Below are positions 3,805 through 8,058 of a stretch of DNA of 8,058 bases, one piece after another. Source of the stretch: a bacterium (lineage in GTDB: Bacteria; SM23-31; JAUVVT01); the NCBI GenBank assembly GCA_030616165.1, contig JAUWXV010000170.1, positions 1-8,058 of the forward strand, given 5' to 3'. How positions within the stretch are numbered: the first letter of the stretch is position 1; the number at the start of each line of letters is the position of its first letter. The notes under the pieces were generated by a model that was not told where the DNA came from, ran no database searches, and saw only the letters and a list, made by a program, of their open reading frames with translations. Made by a program: the position numbers and the translations under genes.

Positions 3805-3829
3805 AAAAATTTAATATTAATAGTTATCT

Positions 3830-3855
3830 GTCATTCCTGCGAAAGCAGGAATCCA
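3830..3855 (+). repeat. dRS3-like hairpin, copy 2 (CCTGC-GAAA-GCAGG)
   Basis: ATTCCTGC (3833-3840) and GCAGGAAT (3845-3852) form a perfect 8-bp stem with the same GAAA loop and the same GTC...CCA flanks as copy 1. Both arms differ from copy 1 by one base, at paired positions, so the stem is preserved. Confidence 0.8.
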
Positions 3856-4098
3856 TTTTCTTATGGAGTAATGTCGCACTGAAAAAAATCTTTAAAAATT
3901 CACTATCATGAATTACATAAAAACATTAATAACAATCACTTCCAGAATTACAAAATGATAAAAATGATAATTTTTAATCAATTTTTATCACAAAATGAGC
4001 AAAAATTCTCATAAAATGGTCGTATTTTATCAAAAAATGACAAAAACATATCACCATTCCGCTCCTGCGATTATTCCCCTGGTTATAAACGGGCAAGG
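3856..4098. other. AT-rich convergent intergenic region
   Basis: This stretch separates the left (+) genes from the 3' end of the Omp85 gene (-). It holds five irregularly spaced AAAATGA/AAAATGG words (3953, 3961, 3993, 4013, 4034) but no credible gene. I see no hairpin with a T-tract that would clearly terminate either convergent transcript. Much of it lacks coding character on both strands. Confidence 0.5.
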
Positions 4099-5853
4099 TT
4101 AAAAATTACTCTGCAGTCCGAAATGAATTTTGGCGTTGGCAGGGCTGTCTCCTTCCCCTATTCCATAATCAAATCCGATTAACCCAATTTTCGAAGATAT
4201 GCGGAATCCAAATCCGTATCCAGATCTAAAAAGTTTAGATTCACTCCTTTTAATATATCCCCCATCATAAAAAAGAAATATGCGTGATTTTTCACCAAGA
4301 AGGTATCTGTATTCGAGTTTAATAAGGCTGACAGTTGAGCCCCGGAACTGCCTTTCCTTGTATCCTCTCAGAGAGTTTGTTCCACCCAGCGTAAATAACT
4401 GACTATACGGTATTTTACCTTCAGTAGAAGATATTTGAGCGCCATAAATATGCGAATAAATCGAGCCCTTCTTTGTCGTCGGCATAGAAATCCGAAGGTC
4501 AACCGTCATCTTTTTATCCAGAAATTCTCTTGGATTAGAATTACCCGAAAGATTCTCACCTTTAAGATTGTTCCTTTTTCCGATAGAATAAAAAGTCGAG
4601 TAAAAAATTCCCTTTCTTGGATTAAGTCTGTCGTCTCTGGAATCATAATCAAAACCAATTTTCCCGTAAATCATCCTTGAATCCGAAATATTGTATTCCG
4701 ATTTTCCGAACTTATCAGGTATGGTATTTTCATATCCGAACGTCAAAAATCCTGATATATTGTTAAACAACGGGAGATTGAATTCACCGGCAAATCCCCT
4801 TTTAAGATATGTTGAATCCTCAACCGACTGGTTGAAAAATACTGACATATTTACAGGAAAATTTAGAAAATAGGGTTCACTATACTGTAAATTTAAATCC
4901 TGTGAAAATCCACCTCTATTTTCCCATTTTACCGAAACCGACCTTCCGGTTCCGAAAAGATTTCCAAAAACAATATCTATGAATCCATTTATCTGTCCTT
5001 TTGATGAATTACCTCTCGAAGGCAAATACCCTAAAATACCGCTGAAATAATTGGAGGATTTCTCAATAACTTTTAATAGAATTCCATTTTTTGAAGATTT
5101 AAAAGTTATAAGTTCCGGTTTCCCATCAAGTTTTATAAATTCAAGTTTATTAAATCTTTTAGAAACATTATTCAGCAATTTCTGGTTAAAAAACTCACCC
5201 TCTTTAAGACGGCTTTCTCTTATTATTAGATTCTTTTTAGTAAAATTATTACCTTCTACGGCAATAGTGTCAACCTTTACGGGCGAACCCTCATTTATAT
5301 AAAATTCAAGCAAAATCTCGCTGCTTTTACCAATATCCTCAAAACATTGCTCTTCGATTTCAACTTTACAGAACGGATATCCATTTTCTTCATACCATTT
5401 AATAATCTTCTCTATTCCACTTTCAATACCTTTTTCATTAAAGTAATCTCCTTTAGAAATACCAAAATTTTTCGATAATATGTCACCAGATATTACATTG
5501 TTCCCATTAAATCTAACTGCTTTTATCCTTATCTTTTCACCCTCATAAATGTAAATTTTTACACCTTTTACCGATTCGCTATCTCTTAATTCACACAGCG
5601 AATCAATCCGCACATTATAATAGCCCAAATCTTTATATTCATTTAATATTTTTCCCAAACAATCATAAATCCTGTCGTAATCAAACTTCTCTTTAAAATC
5701 CTCTGCCACTTTCCCGATTAGATAATCATCAGAAAATACATTATTTCCGATAAACTCAATATTTCCCACTTCTCTTTTAATCTCAGAGCCTTTAACATTA
5801 AAAGAGAATAAAATAATCAATATCAAAAATATTATAAATGGTTTAGTATACAT
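4099..5853 (-). CDS. Omp85-family outer-membrane assembly protein, TamA/BamA-like
   Basis: The 584-residue protein starts with a Sec signal peptide (MYTKPF, then a hydrophobic run to about residue 20, cleavage near KGS at 21-23). Three POTRA domains follow at about 29-107, 108-191 and 192-267, each opening with a strand of the pattern I-x-F/V-x-G-N-N (IEFIGNN, VRFNGNN, IAVEGNN) and carrying the usual helix pair and G-Y-Y/G-Y-P turn. Residues 270-584 form the surface-antigen/D15 barrel: YDSRDDRLNPRKG (403-415), and the loop-6 motif GGTNSLRGY (490-498) containing the family's R-G-Y/F, ending in KIHFGLQSNF with the C-terminal aromatic of barrel proteins. BamA usually has five POTRAs and about 800 residues; three POTRAs and 584 residues match TamA. 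It should sit in the outer membrane, with POTRAs in the periplasm, and help insert beta-barrel proteins. No TamB is in the window. The start is fixed by the signal peptide; no Shine-Dalgarno sequence is seen. It follows the large barrel gene by 86 bp. Confidence 0.93.
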   Translation of the reverse strand: MYTKPFIIFLILIILFSFNVKGSEIKREVGNIEFIGNNVFSDDYLIGKVAEDFKEKFDYDRIYDCLGKILNEYKDLGYYNVRIDSLCELRDSESVKGVKIYIYEGEKIRIKAVRFNGNNVISGDILSKNFGISKGDYFNEKGIESGIEKIIKWYEENGYPFCKVEIEEQCFEDIGKSSEILLEFYINEGSPVKVDTIAVEGNNFTKKNLIIRESRLKEGEFFNQKLLNNVSKRFNKLEFIKLDGKPELITFKSSKNGILLKVIEKSSNYFSGILGYLPSRGNSSKGQINGFIDIVFGNLFGTGRSVSVKWENRGGFSQDLNLQYSEPYFLNFPVNMSVFFNQSVEDSTYLKRGFAGEFNLPLFNNISGFLTFGYENTIPDKFGKSEYNISDSRMIYGKIGFDYDSRDDRLNPRKGIFYSTFYSIGKRNNLKGENLSGNSNPREFLDKKMTVDLRISMPTTKKGSIYSHIYGAQISSTEGKIPYSQLFTLGGTNSLRGYKERQFRGSTVSLIKLEYRYLLGEKSRIFLFYDGGYIKRSESKLFRSGYGFGFRISSKIGLIGFDYGIGEGDSPANAKIHFGLQSNF

Positions 5854-5893
5854 AGTTAATTTTTAAAATAAATAATTAAATAATTTATTTCCT

Positions 5894-5919
5894 GACACCT
5901 TTTTTTCAAAAAAGGTGTC
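5894..5919. repeat. Perfect inverted repeat between the two outer-membrane genes
   Basis: GACACCTTTTTT (5894-5905) and AAAAAAGGTGTC (5908-5919) are perfect 12-bp arms around TC. On the gene strand it follows the stop codon of the large barrel gene by about 20 bases and precedes the Omp85 start by about 40. As RNA it would fold, but no T-run follows on the gene strand, so it could be a weak terminator/attenuator, an mRNA-end stabiliser, or a REP-like element. The GGTGTCCC edge recalls the GGGGACACC of the RAYT leaders. Confidence 0.75.
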
Positions 5920-5939
5920 CCAAAAAACTTTAACATAAA

Positions 5940-8058
5940 TTAGAAAAATGCTCTCATTTCAACCCTTCCGATATGGAATATTCCTCTTTTTTCTTTATAA
6001 CCTGAATACTCAAAGTCCGCAGTAATATGATTAGCGATACGATATTGGAAATTCAATTTCAATCTGAAATTATCCCCCGGTCTTTTACCCTCAGCCATTT
6101 CGTAGGCAAGAATATCAACCTTCGGGTTTGTCTGAACCTTAAACCACTCAAATTCACCATTAATGCGACCCTTATTAGTAAGAGAATATCTGAATGACGG
6201 CATAAAAGAGATATAATAAAGACTTAATTCATTATAAATTGAATTATTTTTTTCCTTACCTAATTTGAATCTCGCCTTATATTCGATTCTTATTTCAGGT
6301 TTGTAAAAAAACTCAATATTAGCACTATTGGAAATAATATCTCTTCCCCATGATGGATTATTTGAGAAAATTCTCATTAAAGATTTATTTTTGAGATTGA
6401 GCAACAATCCCATATTCCTTACAAAGTTTGACTTTATTTCAACTGATCTTTCAAAAAAACTTCTATTTTCGCTTCTTTCTACAAACTGATTATTAATTAA
6501 CGATGAATAATTCAATCTCACTCTCATATAAAAATTCTTAATGTTTTCAAAAAACGTAAAATCCTGCAGTATTGAAATATTTCCAAAAAAAACATTGCTG
6601 TTTTTTTGAACATTAAATGATGGAATACTGAAAAAATCCGTTTGTTTTTTATTTTTTGACTTTTCTTCAAATCTGAATATGGATTTGGTTTTTAATCCTT
6701 TTAACATTTTAAAAATTATATTCTTATTGTCTTTATTCAAAAACTTTGAAAAATTAACATCAACAGTAGAGCCAAACTTAATTCCTTCTACAGAATGAAA
6801 TTCATCTGTTGCAAATGTTCGAGTAATAAAATTGCCGTTTCTATCCGGATAATATTCACCAGTCATATCATTTATGGAATAATCCCCTTTCCCCTCTTCT
6901 ACCTGAAAATAGACCCTCCTCTTTTTTGGTGCTCTCTCACTCGAAAGTTGATAATTATTCTGTAAAACTATTCCACGATTTTTCGTAGAAAATCTTATTC
7001 TTATATCGCCGAGGTTTGTAATAATATCTTCTCTGTTATCAGCAAATTTTTTACTCCTATTGATAAACTCTGCGGATGCAGAAAAATTACTTCCTTTTCG
7101 GAAATTAAAACCAATATTCCTTGTAAATGCCTTTGATGACGGAGAGAAACAGAATTTATCGAACACCTTATCTTTCCTGAGACGAAATGAACTATAACCT
7201 GAAAAGATGTTACCCTTCTTATATTCAATTTTCCCGCCGATATTGCTGAAGTTGAATCCATTATCAGTTATAAAATCTGTGGCTTCTTTTTTAATCTCTC
7301 TCTCGAACTCAAATGACGGTTTCAAAGAACCGAATTTATAAAATATATTCCCCATCTCCCTTATCCAATCGCCTGAATAATTATCATTTAGATGACTGCT
7401 TTTTATAGATTCTCTCTTGAAGAAAATATATGGTAGAGATTTATGTGAGATTTTAATCTCCATAGAATTTCTACCCGATTTCACATATTCACCAATCCCG
7501 AATTTTCCGAGAATAGCATTAAACAAAATGTAAGGGCGGGGAGATATTAGTGCATTAACTTCCAGTTCATTCTCCCCTTTTATTTCATCGCCTTTCAAAT
7601 CCCATTTTCTGTGATATTCAACCTCTCTTGTTCTGTCAATACTGTAAAAATTTTCATCCCTCTTTTTAAGTTTTGCTGAAAAATTGACTTTACCAAGATT
7701 TAATCCTTTTATTGAAAGTGCTTTCGGGGAAACGGATAGACCAATATTCACAGCACTACCGCTATTTTTCTTATTGGTAAGACCACTACTGTTTTGACTC
7801 AGAGCAAATTCCGAATTAAAACTGATATAATCATTTGGCTTAAAATCAAGTTGAATATCTCCAACACTCCTGCTTTCCCCGCTTCCGATAATTATTATCG
7901 GAAGATAATCACCTTTACTCCTTCCCATCCACCTGTATATTTCTCCGCCCAAAAAGTCATAATCACCAGCCTTATCTCCAACTCTTGAAAATGTAACCTT
8001 GTATTCTCCGAGATTCTCACCAACATAAGAATAATAAATCGTTCCGAGAGAATCTACC
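5940..8058 (-). CDS. Large outer-membrane beta-barrel protein with GxxxGDY motifs (N-terminus outside window)
   Basis: The frame is open to the right edge; 705 C-terminal residues are visible and the true start lies beyond 8058. A TTG at 7950-7952 is internal, since the frame continues upstream as a clear part of the protein. Nearest the edge are three spaced repeats, VGENLGEY (8001-8024), VGDKAGDY (7959-7982) and MGRSKGDY (7905-7928), the last followed by LP. A fourth, VEEGKGDY, is at 6879-6902, followed by GEYYPDRNGNFI. The rest alternates polar and hydrophobic residues with many aromatics, as in transmembrane beta-strands, and has no helical membrane segments or catalytic motif. It ends RVEMRAFF with a C-terminal Phe, as outer-membrane barrels do. 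Near the end, LAYEMAEGKRPGDNFRLKL then FQYRIANHITADFEYSGY looks like the closing strands of uncharacterised giant barrels in FCB-group bacteria, as I recall them. Function is unknown. SprA/Sov-type secretion barrels were considered but not supported. Confidence 0.75.
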   Translation of the reverse strand, partial: VDSLGTIYYSYVGENLGEYKVTFSRVGDKAGDYDFLGGEIYRWMGRSKGDYLPIIIIGSGESRSVGDIQLDFKPNDYISFNSEFALSQNSSGLTNKKNSGSAVNIGLSVSPKALSIKGLNLGKVNFSAKLKKRDENFYSIDRTREVEYHRKWDLKGDEIKGENELEVNALISPRPYILFNAILGKFGIGEYVKSGRNSMEIKISHKSLPYIFFKRESIKSSHLNDNYSGDWIREMGNIFYKFGSLKPSFEFEREIKKEATDFITDNGFNFSNIGGKIEYKKGNIFSGYSSFRLRKDKVFDKFCFSPSSKAFTRNIGFNFRKGSNFSASAEFINRSKKFADNREDIITNLGDIRIRFSTKNRGIVLQNNYQLSSERAPKKRRVYFQVEEGKGDYSINDMTGEYYPDRNGNFITRTFATDEFHSVEGIKFGSTVDVNFSKFLNKDNKNIIFKMLKGLKTKSIFRFEEKSKNKKQTDFFSIPSFNVQKNSNVFFGNISILQDFTFFENIKNFYMRVRLNYSSLINNQFVERSENRSFFERSVEIKSNFVRNMGLLLNLKNKSLMRIFSNNPSWGRDIISNSANIEFFYKPEIRIEYKARFKLGKEKNNSIYNELSLYYISFMPSFRYSLTNKGRINGEFEWFKVQTNPKVDILAYEMAEGKRPGDNFRLKLNFQYRIANHITADFEYSGYKEKRGIFHIGRVEMRAFF

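Noticed and set aside
3578-3805. 75-residue forward frame overlapping the end of the HTH gene
   Set aside because: It mainly translates the dispersed repeat at 3691-3748 and has no recognisable protein features.
4435-5302. Three + strand frames of 60-83 residues inside the Omp85 gene
   Set aside because: All are antisense shadows of a gene whose family assignment is clear.
7950-7952. TTG as the start codon of the large barrel gene
   Set aside because: The frame is open upstream to the window edge and encodes two further copies of the VGxxxGDY motif, so the TTG is an internal leucine codon.
5940-8058. Identification as SprA/Sov of the type IX secretion system
   Set aside because: It is also a giant FCB-group barrel, but I see no SprA-specific motif, and the visible C-terminus and GDY repeats do not establish the family.

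Overview
The window is AT-rich DNA from a diderm bacterium, most likely a member of the Bacteroidota/Chlorobiota/Ignavibacteria (FCB) group. The reasons are mixed: two outer-membrane beta-barrel proteins, a Sec signal peptide ending in Ala-Leu-Ser-Gln, starts with little or no Shine-Dalgarno sequence, and a dense load of REP-type palindromes and RAYT (REP-associated tyrosine transposase) debris. The phylum is an inference; no rRNA or other phylogenetic marker is present.

Left part (1-1070, + strand): the 3' end of an unrecognised gene (1-140); an intact gene at 292-672 whose product matches the S-adenosylmethionine decarboxylase fold but lacks the processing histidine; and a small exported-protein gene (797 to about 1070) that is dead, with a stop codon right after its signal peptide and a RAYT remnant replacing its 3' end.

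Middle part (1071-3900): a graveyard of RAYT/REP elements. There are remnants of at least two RAYT subfamilies: a MARIARVVVP-type with broken or deleted copies starting at 1128, 2418, 2528 and 3043, and a GYYFVTIC-type with an N-terminal piece at 1922-2140 and a HUH-motif piece at 2701-2868. A recurrent leader (units starting near 1071, 1841, 1882, 2362, 2471, 2945 and 2986) lies 56-57 bp before each MARIA-type start. At least five kinds of palindrome are scattered among them, and a composite unit of about 300 bp occurs twice (2151-2455 and 2742-3080). Two apparently intact genes sit in this debris: a small protein with an R-N-x-x-K-H (HEPN-like) motif (1396-1839), and a helix-turn-helix protein of the phage terminase-small-subunit/phBC6A51 type (3214-3603) with a good sigma70-like promoter in front. 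A second cluster of hairpin repeats follows at 3609-3852.

Right part (4099-8058, - strand): two outer-membrane genes in the same orientation. The upstream one (5940 to beyond 8058, start outside the window) encodes a very large beta-rich protein with repeated G-x-x-x-G-D-Y motifs and a C-terminal aromatic. The downstream one (4099-5853) encodes an Omp85-family protein with signal peptide, three POTRA domains and a 16-strand-type barrel, close to TamA in size. They are separated by 86 bp that contain a perfect 12-bp inverted repeat. The Omp85 protein probably helps fold or insert outer-membrane proteins; its adjacency suggests, but does not prove, a link with the large barrel.
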